Assembly (NCBI RefSeq): GCF_000687735.1
Contig: NZ_JHXL01000001.1
Location: forward strand, 1 to 64,000
Source of the DNA: Acholeplasma equifetale ATCC 29724
GTDB lineage: Bacteria > Bacillota_I > Bacilli_A > Acholeplasmatales > Acholeplasmataceae
DNA: 64,000 nucleotides
Direction: 5' to 3'
Shown here: piece after piece, positions 8,864 through 18,055 of the stretch
Position numbering within the stretch: the first letter of the stretch is position 1
How the letters are laid out: each line of letters begins with the position of its first letter
Position numbers and translations under genes: made by a program
Notes under the pieces: generated by a model
Databases searched by the model: none
What the model saw: the letters and a program-made list of their open reading frames with translations, nothing else
Told to the model about the DNA's origin: nothing

Positions 8864-8874
8864 GGTGACTAATT

Positions 8875-9207
8875 ATGAGTGAGTACAATGTGAAAAACTA
8901 CACCGAACAAGGTGGTGAGAAGACTGTGATCGGTGGCACTCTTGAAATCAAAGAAGGTGCTACCATTACAGGATTACCAGTCACTCTATCACCGGATGTT
9001 CCATTAGCATCAATTGAGACTGCAGGTTTAGTGAAACAAGCAGAAAATCAAACTGATTCAGATGCATCAACCTTAGCAGATTTAGTAGCTGATTTTAATG
9101 CATTATTAGCTAAATTAAAAAATGCTGGAGTGATGAAAACTGATGAACCAATAGTTGAAACACCTGAAGATGAAAATAAAGATGGTGAATCCTTAGAAGG
9201 AAACTAG
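8875..9207 (+). CDS. Head fibre-like protein
   Basis: 110 residues. GGTLEIKEGATITGLP and LADLVADFNALLAKLKNAGVM match the small head fibre/decoration family found next to HK97 capsid genes (phi29 gp8.5-like Pfam family). The C-terminus is very acidic (TPEDENKDGESLEGN). It is probably a trimeric capsid surface decoration. It starts 11 bases after the capsid gene with a weak AAGGTGA site. Confidence 0.78.
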   Translation: MSEYNVKNYTEQGGEKTVIGGTLEIKEGATITGLPVTLSPDVPLASIETAGLVKQAENQTDSDASTLADLVADFNALLAKLKNAGVMKTDEPIVETPEDENKDGESLEGN

Positions 9208-9227
9208 CATAAAGGAGGGCAGCAGAT

Positions 9228-9545
9228 ATGGCTACTGTTGATTTATTAAGCAAGGTAAAAAAGAATTTAATACTTGAACATTCACAAGATGATGAACTGA
9301 TTAGTAGTTTCATCTCTGCTGCTGTTTCATATGCTGAAAGTTATCAGCATTTAGAAGTTAACTATTACCAGACTCATGTGATACCACCAACAACTGAACA
9401 AGCAATTATTATGTTGTCGAGCCATTTTTATGAAAGCCGAGATGGCTCTACAGGTGGATTTTATGCTGATAATACATCAGCTGGACAGCAAGTGTGGAAC
9501 ACAGTGAATAGACTATTAAGACTTGATAGAGAATGGAAGGTTTAA
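9228..9545 (+). CDS. Head-tail connector protein (gp6-like)
   Basis: 105 residues, largely helical: VDLLSKVKKNLILEHSQDDE, LISSFISAAVSYAESYQHLE and TEQAIIMLSSHFYESRDGST. This is the gp6/gp15 adaptor pattern that docks below the portal in HK97-type phages. A strong AAGGAGGG site lies 10 bases upstream. The 3' end leads straight into the head-closure gene. Confidence 0.85.
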   Translation: MATVDLLSKVKKNLILEHSQDDELISSFISAAVSYAESYQHLEVNYYQTHVIPPTTEQAIIMLSSHFYESRDGSTGGFYADNTSAGQQVWNTVNRLLRLDREWKV

Positions 9546-9546
9546 T

Positions 9547-9879
9547 ATGGGATTATCTAGAATGGATCGTTTCATTAAGATTGTTAGAGAAGACCACATA
9601 ATCGATTCTGAGGGCTTTAATTTGCCCACTGTGGAAGTTTTAGCAGAAGTACGAGCATACAGAGAAGGAAGGCACGGAAGCCGCAAGTGGGCGAATCGTG
9701 CGGCTTTTTCAGATGCAACAGATCTTTATCAGTTTAGAGTTATTCCTAACTTAGAAATCAAAACAGACATGCTTATATATGACGGTGATTCTCATTTTAA
9801 AATCACTTCAGTTGAAAATATCAAAGGGAGAAACATGTATGTTGAATGCTTAGTTAAGGAGGTAAAACCTCATGGCTAA
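9547..9879 (+). CDS. Phage head closure protein
   Basis: 110 residues from the ATG at 9547, with GGAAGG 8 bases upstream; the frame is open from 9523 but that start lies inside the connector gene. LSRMDRFIKIVREDHIIDSE, the conserved HGSRKWANRAAFSDATDLY and LIYDGDSHFKITSVENIKGR are typical of SPP1 gp16-like stoppers that seal the capsid. The segment coding KWANRAAF contains a GC-rich hairpin followed by five T, noted separately. Confidence 0.85.
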   Translation: MGLSRMDRFIKIVREDHIIDSEGFNLPTVEVLAEVRAYREGRHGSRKWANRAAFSDATDLYQFRVIPNLEIKTDMLIYDGDSHFKITSVENIKGRNMYVECLVKEVKPHG

Positions 9880-10303
9880 GATGGTTATTAAAATGCCAGA
9901 AGACTTTCTTATAAAGCTTTCAAAATTAGGATCAAAAACAGATCTAATAATTACTAAAGTTTTAGAAGAGGGTTCAAAAGTACTTGAATCGGAAGTTCGT
10001 TCTAACTTACAAATAGTGATTGGTAAAAAAACAAAGCTACCTTCTAAATCAACCGGTGAACTTTTAGCTTCGCTTGGTACATCAAGTGTAAGACAAGACA
10101 AGAATGGTAATTTCAATATTAAGGTTGGTTTTGATGAAGATAGACCGGACGGAAAGTCAAACGCTATGATTGCAAATATTCTAGAGTATGGTAAGAGTGA
10201 TCAACAGGCAAAACCATTCTTAAAACCAGCTCTAAGAAAGTCAAAACAAGCAGTAATGGACACTATGGTAAGAACACTGGATGAGGAGGTAAATAAGTTA
10301 TGA
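9872..10303 (+). CDS. HK97 gp10-like tail/head-tail joining protein
   Basis: 143 residues. ITKVLEEGSKVLESEVRSNL, STGELLASLGTSSVRQDKNG, VGFDEDRP and KPFLKPALRKSKQAVMDTMV follow the gp10-like pattern of Firmicutes siphoviruses. Overlaps the head closure gene by 8 bases and the next gene by 4, continuing the tightly packed joining cluster. It likely takes part in completing the tail or joining it to the head. Confidence 0.82.
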   Translation: MAKMVIKMPEDFLIKLSKLGSKTDLIITKVLEEGSKVLESEVRSNLQIVIGKKTKLPSKSTGELLASLGTSSVRQDKNGNFNIKVGFDEDRPDGKSNAMIANILEYGKSDQQAKPFLKPALRKSKQAVMDTMVRTLDEEVNKL

Positions 10304-10644
10304 GTTTATTAGGTGAACTAAAAGCGATCTTTACTGATTTAAAAATCCCATGTGAAACTGCAGTGTTTTCTGGAAAAGCACCAAACAGGTATGTTGTTTT
10401 AACTCCATTAGTGGACACCTTTGTTTTACATGGAGATAACACACCGAATATGAATGTTGAGGAAGTGCGAATATCTTTATTTGATAAAGGTAATTATTTA
10501 GAAGCAAAATCAAGAATCGAACAAGCACTTATGTCAAACGAGATAACTATAACCGCTCGTAGATATGTCGATCATGAAGATGATACAGGTTATAACAATT
10601 ATGCGATTGATGTCGCAAAAAATTATTTATTAGGAGGAAATTAA
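10300..10644 (+). CDS. Probable tail terminator/completion protein
   Basis: 114 residues, no strong motif, but position between the gp10-like gene and the major tail protein is where tail terminator proteins lie. The alpha/beta pattern (VEEVRISLFDKGNYLEAKSR, RYVDHEDDTGYNNYAIDVAK) agrees with the small tail-terminator fold. It starts within an ATGA overlap with the upstream gene. Function is inferred from synteny. Confidence 0.65.
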   Translation: MSLLGELKAIFTDLKIPCETAVFSGKAPNRYVVLTPLVDTFVLHGDNTPNMNVEEVRISLFDKGNYLEAKSRIEQALMSNEITITARRYVDHEDDTGYNNYAIDVAKNYLLGGN

Positions 10645-10646
10645 TA

Positions 10647-11255
10647 ATGGCTACAATCGGTTTAGACAAACTTTATTACGCAAAAATCACAGAAGATGAA
10701 CATGGGAATGAAACCTATGGTACACCTATCCAATTAGCAAAAGCAATTGAAGCTGATATCGCAGTTGAATTAATGGAAGCAATTTTATACGCAGATGATG
10801 GTGCCGACACGACAATTAAAGAATTCAAGAGTGGAACATTGACACTTGGAATTGATGATATTGGTGTTCAATCAGCACAAGATTTAACTGGTTCAACCTT
10901 AGACAAAAATGGTGTTTTAATCTCTACTGGTGAAGATGAACCAAAACCTGTCGCAATTGGTTTTAGAGCTAAAGCTGCTAATGGGAACTATCGATATTTC
11001 TGGTTATACAGAGTAATCTTTGGTATTCCTTCAACTACACTAAAAACAAGAGGTGACTCTATTGAGTTTTCAACACCATCTATTGAAGGAACCATTACAC
11101 GTAGAAATAAGCTAGATGGTTTGAATAAACATCCGTGGAAAGCGGAGGTTACAGAAGGAGTCTCTGGAGTATCTAATGAAGTAATTAGTGGGTGGTTCAC
11201 AACTGTATATGAGCCCTCATATGAAACGGAAGAAATCGAGGAAGAGGAGGAGTAA
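10647..11255 (+). CDS. Major tail protein, phi13-like family
   Basis: 202 residues. IGLDKLYYAKITEDEHGNET, then IKEFKSGTLTLGIDDIGVQS, PVAIGFRAKAANGNYRYFWL and DSIEFSTPSIEGTI are characteristic of phi13-type major tail proteins that polymerise into the tail tube. GGAGG lies 9 bases before the start. The protein ends in an unusually acidic run of glutamates (EETEEIEEEEE-like tail). Confidence 0.9.
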   Translation: MATIGLDKLYYAKITEDEHGNETYGTPIQLAKAIEADIAVELMEAILYADDGADTTIKEFKSGTLTLGIDDIGVQSAQDLTGSTLDKNGVLISTGEDEPKPVAIGFRAKAANGNYRYFWLYRVIFGIPSTTLKTRGDSIEFSTPSIEGTITRRNKLDGLNKHPWKAEVTEGVSGVSNEVISGWFTTVYEPSYETEEIEEEEE

Positions 11256-11258
11256 AAC

Positions 11259-11636
11259 ATGATTAACGATAGAGCAGCGAATATTAGAATTGGTGATCAA
11301 GAGTATCAATTAATCCTCACTACTCGTGCAACAAAGGAAATCGCAAAACGATATGGAGGATTAGCAAATTTAGGTGATAAGTTGATGCAAAATGAAAACT
11401 TTGAACTAGCATTAGATGAAATTATATGGCTTATCACCTTACTTGCAAATCAATCGATCGAGATTAAAAACCTACAAAATAAAGCAGATAATTTACCACT
11501 TTTAACAACTGATGAAGTCGAATTATTAACTAGTCCATTTGATTTAGCTAGTTATAAAGAAGCAATCAGTGAAGCACTAATTAAAGGTACAAAACGTGAA
11601 GTTGAAAGTGAAGAAAAAAAGTCAAAAAACATTTAG
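11259..11636 (+). CDS. Tail assembly chaperone, short form (gpG-like)
   Basis: 125 residues, MINDRAANIRIGDQEYQLIL through a lysine-rich end (EEKKSKNI). It sits between the major tail protein and the tape measure gene, the fixed position of gpG-type chaperones. Its last codons contain two overlapping-style slippery heptamers, A AAA AAG at 11615-11621 and A AAA AAC at 11624-11630, both in the correct phase for -1 slippage into the downstream frame, so a longer gpGT product is expected. A strong site, GAGGAGGAG, precedes the start. Confidence 0.85.
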   Translation: MINDRAANIRIGDQEYQLILTTRATKEIAKRYGGLANLGDKLMQNENFELALDEIIWLITLLANQSIEIKNLQNKADNLPLLTTDEVELLTSPFDLASYKEAISEALIKGTKREVESEEKKSKNI

Positions 11637-11842
11637 GTCGAGCAGATGATTCACGAGATGATGAGTTGTTTGCTCGACTTATCTTTTATGGAACAGTTTT
11701 ATTAAATAGAACTGAACAGGAAGTATGGTTTATGCCTATTGGTCATTTATTGGATCAATGGGAAATCTATAAGCAATTCAACGGAATAGCAAAGCCTAAG
11801 CAAACAAGAACAATAGATGATGTTATTCCATTTGGCATTTAG
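11259..11842 (+). CDS. Tail assembly chaperone, -1 frameshift product (gpGT-like)
   Basis: The T part is the open frame from about 11621 to the TAG at 11840-11842. It has no start codon of its own at its beginning and reads RADDSRDDELFARLIFYG, EVWFMPIGHLLDQWEIYKQF, then DDVIPFGI, the typical C-terminal extension of chaperone fusions in Firmicutes phages. It is in the -1 frame relative to gpG and becomes continuous by slippage on A AAA AAG (11615-11621) or A AAA AAC (11624-11630). The fused product recruits tape measure and tail tube subunits. This is inferred from sequence; the frameshift efficiency is not known. Confidence 0.85.
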
Positions 11843-11853
11843 GAGGTGAGTCT

Positions 11854-14646
11854 ATGGCAGATAACATTGGTATCAAGATTGGTATAGAAGGTGAGAAAGC
11901 CTTTAAACAAGCCCTTTACGAGATTAATTCATCAATGAAAGTACTGGGTTCAGAAATGAAACTAGTAGAGTCTCAGTTTGATAGCCAGGATAAATCTGTG
12001 CAAGCATTAACAGCTCGAAATGCCGTACTAGAAAAATCGATTGATGCACAAAAGAAAAAGATTGAAACTCTTAGAAATGCCTTAAAAAACTCAACTGAAT
12101 CGTTCGGTGAAAATGACAGCCGAACTAAAAACTGGGCTATTCAACTTAATAATGCTCAATCAGAACTTATCAGCTTAGAGAAATCATTAGCTAAGAACAA
12201 TGCTACTTTAGATGATGCAAACACTGGTTTAGGTGTTGCAAAAGACAAAGTCGATGATCTAGGTGAGGAACTTAAAGATACAAAAGATGAAACTGAAGAT
12301 GCTGGTGTAAGCTTTGAAGCATTAGGTAAAGTAGTCAAAGCAGTTGCTTCAACTATTGCAGTAGCTGCAGCAGCAATTTCAGCAGCTGCCATAGGTGCAG
12401 GAAAAGCACTTATTGATATGTCTATTGGTGGATCTCAGTATGCAGATGAGGTTCTAACAACAGCAACTGTCACAGGCATCGCTACTGACAAACTTCAAGA
12501 ATACATGTATGCAGCAGAATTAGTGGATGTATCGGTCGAAACATTAACAAGTTCAATGGCCAAAAACATCAAATCGATGAAGTCTTTTGAAGAAGGCAAT
12601 AAGAATGTTGTTGATGCTTATGAACGACTAGGTGTGTCCGTCTTTGATGCTAATGGTAATTTCAGAGACAGTGACACTGTGTATTGGGAACTCATCGATT
12701 CACTAGGAATGATTAAAAATGAAACTGAACGTGATGCGTTAGCGATGACCTTGCTTGGTCGTTCTGCACAAGAATTAAATCCATTAATCACATCAGGTTC
12801 AAAAGTCTTAAATGAATTGGGACGTGAAGCACAAAAAGCAGGATATGTTTTAAGTGATGAAATGCTGGTTGCTTATGGTGCACTTGATGATCAAATGCAG
12901 TACTTAAAAAACGGAGCGACTGCAGCAAAAAATGCATTGGGAACTATCCTGTTGCCATTATTATCAAATCTCGCTGGAAATGGTGTTGACCTACTTGGTG
13001 AGTTTACAAATGGGGTATTAAATGCTAATGGAGATTTAGAGAAAATTGGTTCAGTAATTAGTGATATCGTTCCAAAAGCAATTAGTGGAATCATGCAATT
13101 TGTCCCATCAATCATTGGTTTAATAGGAACAGTTCTTAAGTCAATCGGTAACACTATTGTTGCAAATTTACCAGAAATCGTAAGTGCAGCAAGTTCCATA
13201 CTAACCGTTATAGTTTCTGGATTATTTAATGCTTTACCACAGATAAGTTCAGCAGCAGGACAAATCATAGGTATCTTTGCTAACACATTAATTGAGAACC
13301 TTCCAGTTTTAATTGACTCAATAGTCCTCATTACAAACTTAATAGTTGATAAAATTGCTGACTCATTACCTGTCGTCATTCCAATGATAATCGAGCTGAT
13401 TAAATCAATTGTTGCAAAGGTTATCTCTGCACTTCCTGAACTTATACAAGCGGTATTAAAGTTGATAAAGGGAGTAGCAAAAACTATTGAAAGTTCACTA
13501 CCACAACTCTTAGCATTCGTATTTCAAGGCATGAAAGAAGTTGTGACGATACTGGTTAGCTCATTTCCTGAAATCATCAATGTCATTTTGCTTCTTATAA
13601 CTCAAATAGTGGATTCGTTAATTGGTGCTATTCCGGATTTAGTAAACTTAATTGGAGATGTGTTACCAGTAGTCATTCAAGCAATTTTGGCTGCGATTCC
13701 AGACATTATTAATGCAGTAATTACTATTATCCAATCAATCGTAAACACCCTACCAATAATCATTGATTCACTTGTTACAATGATTCCACAAATTATACAA
13801 AGTGTGATAACGGCAATCATTGAAGCAATTCCAAGCATTATTGATGCAGTCATCACATTGGTTAAAGTAATAGTTCAAAACTTGCCAACAATTATTTTGA
13901 TGATTATAGGGGCTTTACCTGATCTCATTGGCAACATTATCACTGCGATAATTGACTGTTTACCAATGTTGATAGAGTGTGTCTTATTTTTATTTAAAGC
14001 ACTTGTTGAAAACTTACCAGTGTTATTAAAGATGATTGTGACGCAGATTCCTACGATTATAGATGGTATAGTGAATGCTCTCAAAAATCTATTTTATAAA
14101 CTTAAAGATGCAGGTATGGATTTGGTAAGAGGATTTTGGGAAGGCATCAAATCAATGGGTGAATGGTTGTCTAATAAAGTATCGGATTTCTTTGGTGGTA
14201 TTGTTCAAGGTGTAAAAGATTTCTTGGGTATTAAATCACCATCGAAAGTCTTTGCTGGAATAGGTGAATTCATGGGTGAAGGTTTAGGTGTAGGTTTTGT
14301 TGATAGTATGAGAACAGTGGAAGATGAAATGAAGAAGTCTATTCCTACTGAATTTGATATAGCAGCAAGATCAAATATTGGAAGTGTCCTATATGATTCA
14401 GTAAAACAACCAATCCTAAATGAATATCCAAACACTTATACCAATGGTACTATGATTGGAAGCAGCAATGAAAGTTTAAGAGAGCAGCTTAATCTAATTC
14501 GTGAACAAAACAAGATATTAAGACAGCTTCTTGATAAAGACGTCATTGTGTCAATTGGTGATGAAGAAATTGGAAGAGCAAATACAAGATACGAAAAAAA
14601 GCGTGGATTAACAGTGAATGAAGGTGATTTTTCAAATGCCTATTAA
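11854..14646 (+). CDS. Phage tail tape measure protein
   Basis: 930 residues. The N-terminal part is coiled-coil (KLVESQFDSQDKSVQALTAR), followed by alanine-rich membrane-like segments, and a long central part of hydrophobic repeats in the pattern LPxIIxxI/IPxIIxxI (residues about 400 to 740). The C-terminal part has the conserved DLVRGFWEGIKSMGEWLSNK and FLGIKSPSKVFAGIGEFMGE motifs of tape measures. It sets tail length and is ejected with the DNA. A perfect AGGAGGTGA site precedes the start; its end overlaps the next tail gene by 11 bases. Confidence 0.95.
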   Translation: MADNIGIKIGIEGEKAFKQALYEINSSMKVLGSEMKLVESQFDSQDKSVQALTARNAVLEKSIDAQKKKIETLRNALKNSTESFGENDSRTKNWAIQLNNAQSELISLEKSLAKNNATLDDANTGLGVAKDKVDDLGEELKDTKDETEDAGVSFEALGKVVKAVASTIAVAAAAISAAAIGAGKALIDMSIGGSQYADEVLTTATVTGIATDKLQEYMYAAELVDVSVETLTSSMAKNIKSMKSFEEGNKNVVDAYERLGVSVFDANGNFRDSDTVYWELIDSLGMIKNETERDALAMTLLGRSAQELNPLITSGSKVLNELGREAQKAGYVLSDEMLVAYGALDDQMQYLKNGATAAKNALGTILLPLLSNLAGNGVDLLGEFTNGVLNANGDLEKIGSVISDIVPKAISGIMQFVPSIIGLIGTVLKSIGNTIVANLPEIVSAASSILTVIVSGLFNALPQISSAAGQIIGIFANTLIENLPVLIDSIVLITNLIVDKIADSLPVVIPMIIELIKSIVAKVISALPELIQAVLKLIKGVAKTIESSLPQLLAFVFQGMKEVVTILVSSFPEIINVILLLITQIVDSLIGAIPDLVNLIGDVLPVVIQAILAAIPDIINAVITIIQSIVNTLPIIIDSLVTMIPQIIQSVITAIIEAIPSIIDAVITLVKVIVQNLPTIILMIIGALPDLIGNIITAIIDCLPMLIECVLFLFKALVENLPVLLKMIVTQIPTIIDGIVNALKNLFYKLKDAGMDLVRGFWEGIKSMGEWLSNKVSDFFGGIVQGVKDFLGIKSPSKVFAGIGEFMGEGLGVGFVDSMRTVEDEMKKSIPTEFDIAARSNIGSVLYDSVKQPILNEYPNTYTNGTMIGSSNESLREQLNLIREQNKILRQLLDKDVIVSIGDEEIGRANTRYEKKRGLTVNEGDFSNAY

Positions 14647-15076
14647 TATTAGAATGAAACCTGGATTTATGTACTGGGGAACCAATAGTGAGAATCTAAC
14701 ACTTGAGGTTCCCTTTCCTACAAGTGGAACATTTGAAACAAGTAGAAAAGCTCAAACTCAAGAAAGTGCAGATGGTTCAATCGTTGCACAGGTAATAGGT
14801 AGATCAAAAGATAAGCAAACTCTCTCATGGGTAGTAATGGATTGTAATAAGTGGTGGGAGATTAACAATTGGATTGAAGCAAATGGAATGTTTTTTTATT
14901 GTAAATACTTCAATTTTAATTTAGGAATTTGGCAGATTAAAAAGTTTTATTGTGAAAATCCAAGCTGTGAACCATATCGACCAAACTCAAATCCAAGTCA
15001 TGCACAGTATGGAATGCCACGCTTTTTAGAAAACTGCAGAATCACTGTTGTTGATATGGGGAATGTAGATGTATGA
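14636..15076 (+). CDS. Tail tip protein, probable distal tail (Dit-like) protein
   Basis: 146 residues from the ATG at 14636, chosen because AAGGTGA lies about 9 bases upstream; a start at 14618 has no site. It lies directly behind the tape measure, the Dit position. Visible segments are MKPGFMYWGTNSENLTLEVP, TQESADGSIVAQVIGRSKDK and KWWEINNWIEANGMFFYCKY. It overlaps tape measure and, by 4 bases, the next gene. Identity is by position; no diagnostic motif was recognised. Confidence 0.65.
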   Translation: MPINIRMKPGFMYWGTNSENLTLEVPFPTSGTFETSRKAQTQESADGSIVAQVIGRSKDKQTLSWVVMDCNKWWEINNWIEANGMFFYCKYFNFNLGIWQIKKFYCENPSCEPYRPNSNPSHAQYGMPRFLENCRITVVDMGNVDV

Positions 15077-16491
15077 AAACAGTAAGTGAAAGTTATGCAA
15101 CTTCAATGTCGAATCAATATCGTAATCGTTCCCATGTAAAAATGATAATTAACTCTGGTGGAAATGAATATCAATTTCTTGATTCTGACATTGCTTCCAT
15201 ACAAAAGGCTACTGACGTTGATCCGTTAACAAGAAGACTTCCAAAGGAAACATTATCATTCTCTATTTTTGATTATGAAGGCAGTTACAATCCATCAAAT
15301 CCTAGTGGTAAATGGAATGTACTTGATGAAAATGCAAAAATAACAATTCAATTTGGATATGAATTAACTCCAAATAACATTGAATGGTTAGAACCGGATT
15401 ATTATTTGCTGTCTGGTAGACCTACTTTTAATGGAGGAGTTGCAACATTCCAAGCTAGTACCAAATTAAATCATTTAACCAAAAACTATTATAAAGGTAG
15501 TTATGGTACAAAAAGTTTCTATGAATTAGCTGTAGATGTATTAGAGGATGCAGGAGTAGATAATTATTCAATCGATGCAACTTTGATGGATATGTACACA
15601 AACGCACCAATGCCTATCACAACGCATGCAAACTGTCTGCAACTTATAGCTCATGCAACTAGATGTACTTTAAGAACTGGTAGTAATGGAGTTATACAAA
15701 TAAAGCCATTTTCTGTTGCACAGACTCCAGATGAATTTTATCTACCATTAAGTTCAATAGCTATCAATGGAGATACCATTTCTAAAATTGAAACATTACA
15801 TAAAGTTCAATGCAATCTTTATATTTATACAGTGGCTGATTCTGAATCAACGTTATTTGAGTCTTTGATAGAAGTTGATGGAGAGACTGATGTTCATATA
15901 GAATACGATGCATCTACAGATCAAGTAATAACATCAGATGGCGGCGAAATAACTAATGTTCACACTTATGCTTCGGCTGCAGATTTTACTTTGATTGGTT
16001 CAGGTACATATACAGTAACTGTTGTAGGAAAGAAGATTAATACAAGTACTAGGATGGTTGAGTCCTATATTTCAGCTGATCCAAATGGAGCAAACGATGT
16101 TGAAAAAAATACACTTATTACAGATTCAACAATGCAATCTGACCTTATTTATCATGTTGCAAACTATCTTCAATATCGATTGACACATACTGTTAAATAT
16201 CGTGGCAATCCAGAACTAGATTGCTTAGACAAAATTTATATGGATACGGTTTATAACAGTTTCATCTCAGCTTTAGTTCTTACTCAATCTATCAGTTTTA
16301 ATGGTGCAATCACTGGAACGATGGTGCTTAAAAGTTTGACTGAAATCGACAATGTATATCTTTATGATTCATCAAACACTCTTGTTGAAGATGTCAATGG
16401 TGATCCTATTGGTATCGTTGGAACAGAAGATTATATTAGCGAATATTCGCTAGAAGATATTGATTCATTTATTGAGGAGGTAGTTGGATAA
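15073..16491 (+). CDS. Phage tail/baseplate hub-like protein
   Basis: 472 residues. LPKETLSFSIFDYEGSYNPS, AKITIQFGYELTPNNIEWLE and YLLSGRPTFNGGVATFQAST resemble baseplate hub proteins (gp44/gp27-like barrel domains) of Firmicutes siphoviruses; the later part has beta-rich repeats. No lysozyme, NlpC/P60 or other peptidoglycan-cleaving motif was found, which is unusual for a tail tip and fits a wall-less host. It overlaps both neighbours by 1 to 4 bases. Confidence 0.7.
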   Translation: MKTVSESYATSMSNQYRNRSHVKMIINSGGNEYQFLDSDIASIQKATDVDPLTRRLPKETLSFSIFDYEGSYNPSNPSGKWNVLDENAKITIQFGYELTPNNIEWLEPDYYLLSGRPTFNGGVATFQASTKLNHLTKNYYKGSYGTKSFYELAVDVLEDAGVDNYSIDATLMDMYTNAPMPITTHANCLQLIAHATRCTLRTGSNGVIQIKPFSVAQTPDEFYLPLSSIAINGDTISKIETLHKVQCNLYIYTVADSESTLFESLIEVDGETDVHIEYDASTDQVITSDGGEITNVHTYASAADFTLIGSGTYTVTVVGKKINTSTRMVESYISADPNGANDVEKNTLITDSTMQSDLIYHVANYLQYRLTHTVKYRGNPELDCLDKIYMDTVYNSFISALVLTQSISFNGAITGTMVLKSLTEIDNVYLYDSSNTLVEDVNGDPIGIVGTEDYISEYSLEDIDSFIEEVVG

Positions 16492-18041
16492 TGGCAAGAA
16501 TTACATATACAGGGGCACAACTTGATGCAGCTATTAGAAAAGTCAAAAGTGGTTTTGCTGATGTAAGTCATGTTGATGCACAAGCAAGTGATGTTAGACT
16601 CGGCAAGAAAATCGTCAACTCATTAAAACAGGAAATAGTTGGTACAATGCCAGAAACAAATATCTTTACGACGGTTACCGTTGATGCAGACTTTATTAGC
16701 GATACAGAATCCGACTATGGTCTATTAATTACACCAATTGCATCGGTCGATAATCCGGGTTATGTATCAGGAGCTTCAGAAGGATTACCAGTTACCAAAT
16801 ACATAAAAACAGAATCAAAAATAATCACACCTAGTGATGAAATGCAAGAAATTCTGCCGTCTGCTGGGAAACTGTTATCAAAAGTTATAGTAAGAGCTGC
16901 TGATAATGTTAGACCGACACTTTATGCACCATCTATTTCTCTTTCAGGATCTATTCTAACTATAACGGATAACACATCTAATGGTGGTTTTGTTTCTGGG
17001 TATGACATATACGCAACCAAAAATGGTGTTGAACACTTAATTATTGAAGGTGCTACATCAACATCGATTAACATTGCATCAGCATTATCCGATGCTGGAT
17101 TAACTGAACCAGGAATGTATCAAATTAGCGTAAAAGCAAAAGGAACAAACTTCAATGACAGTGTTACAAGTAACAAAGTAGTTTACACAATGTCATCATT
17201 CAATATTAACAATAAACTAAATGGTACGATTCTAAATACCTATTACAATTTTGAATATTCTGAGATGATTTACCACCAATACTCATTCTCTGGTGGAACA
17301 CCAACATCGGTGACACTGAATGGTACAACCAGCAACTCATACGTTGAAAAAACTATAACAACTTCCGGTGGTTATACAGCATTTGTTAGAGCGTATGTTG
17401 ATGGAAAAATCACTATTTATAATGATGGTGCAAATACTGAAGGTATCACCAGTTATGGCGAACTATCATGTTCAATTACGTTTATAAGTGGAGCATCAAG
17501 TGATTCAGATACCTTCAAAGCTAGAGGAATGGTTGATATTTGTTTAGTAGCTGGAACTCTTATTAAGACAACAACTGGTTATAAGAAAATTGAAGACATA
17601 GAATCTGGTGATATGATTCTTACTTATGATGCAATCAATGAAGCAATTTCTGAAACAATCGTAGATGAAATTGAAATTAGAAATGGAACTTCAAACATCC
17701 GAAAGATTACTTTAAGCAACGGTGCAGTTATTGGTGCAACTGCTACTCACAGTTTCTTAACAATAGATGGATGGAAATGCTGTGAACCTAATGAATATTT
17801 AGAAGTTCAGACCGTGTTAAATGTTGGTGATAAATTAAAAACGTTTGATGATGATTTGGTTGAGGTTGTAAGTATTGAAATTGATACTATAATTCAACCT
17901 ACATATCATATAGTCCTTGCGGAAGGTAATTCATTCTTTATTACCAATGATGAAAATATCAGTCCAATAATCTCAGAACACTATGAAAAATACAGTTTAC
18001 ACAATTTGGCTGTTATGAGTCTCTTTGGTGCATATCAATAA
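16491..18041 (+). CDS. Tail fibre protein with C-terminal Hint (intein/hedgehog) domain
   Basis: 516 residues. The N-terminal ~165 residues are tail-fibre-like, followed by a fibronectin-III-like segment (residues about 140-235: GGFVSGYDIYATKNGVEHLI). From Cys351 begins a Hint domain: CLVAGTLIKTTTGYKKIEDI is block A, TATH at 417-420 is the TxxH of block B, and TYHIVLAEGNSFFITND is the block F/G region. The canonical His of block F is replaced (GNSFF) and there is no HN immediately before a C/S/T, only SLHNLAV near the end. It therefore may cleave at its N-side rather than splice. The first base overlaps the upstream stop. The glycosyltransferase follows 14 bases later. Confidence 0.8.
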   Translation: MARITYTGAQLDAAIRKVKSGFADVSHVDAQASDVRLGKKIVNSLKQEIVGTMPETNIFTTVTVDADFISDTESDYGLLITPIASVDNPGYVSGASEGLPVTKYIKTESKIITPSDEMQEILPSAGKLLSKVIVRAADNVRPTLYAPSISLSGSILTITDNTSNGGFVSGYDIYATKNGVEHLIIEGATSTSINIASALSDAGLTEPGMYQISVKAKGTNFNDSVTSNKVVYTMSSFNINNKLNGTILNTYYNFEYSEMIYHQYSFSGGTPTSVTLNGTTSNSYVEKTITTSGGYTAFVRAYVDGKITIYNDGANTEGITSYGELSCSITFISGASSDSDTFKARGMVDICLVAGTLIKTTTGYKKIEDIESGDMILTYDAINEAISETIVDEIEIRNGTSNIRKITLSNGAVIGATATHSFLTIDGWKCCEPNEYLEVQTVLNVGDKLKTFDDDLVEVVSIEIDTIIQPTYHIVLAEGNSFFITNDENISPIISEHYEKYSLHNLAVMSLFGAYQ

Positions 18042-18055
18042 AGGAAGGAAAATAT

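Noticed and set aside
10988-13379. Long minus-strand open frames inside tail genes (for example 10988-11260, 12891-13379)
   Set aside because: They are antisense to clear tail proteins, lack ribosome sites and have no domain pattern; they arise from codon bias of the plus-strand genes.
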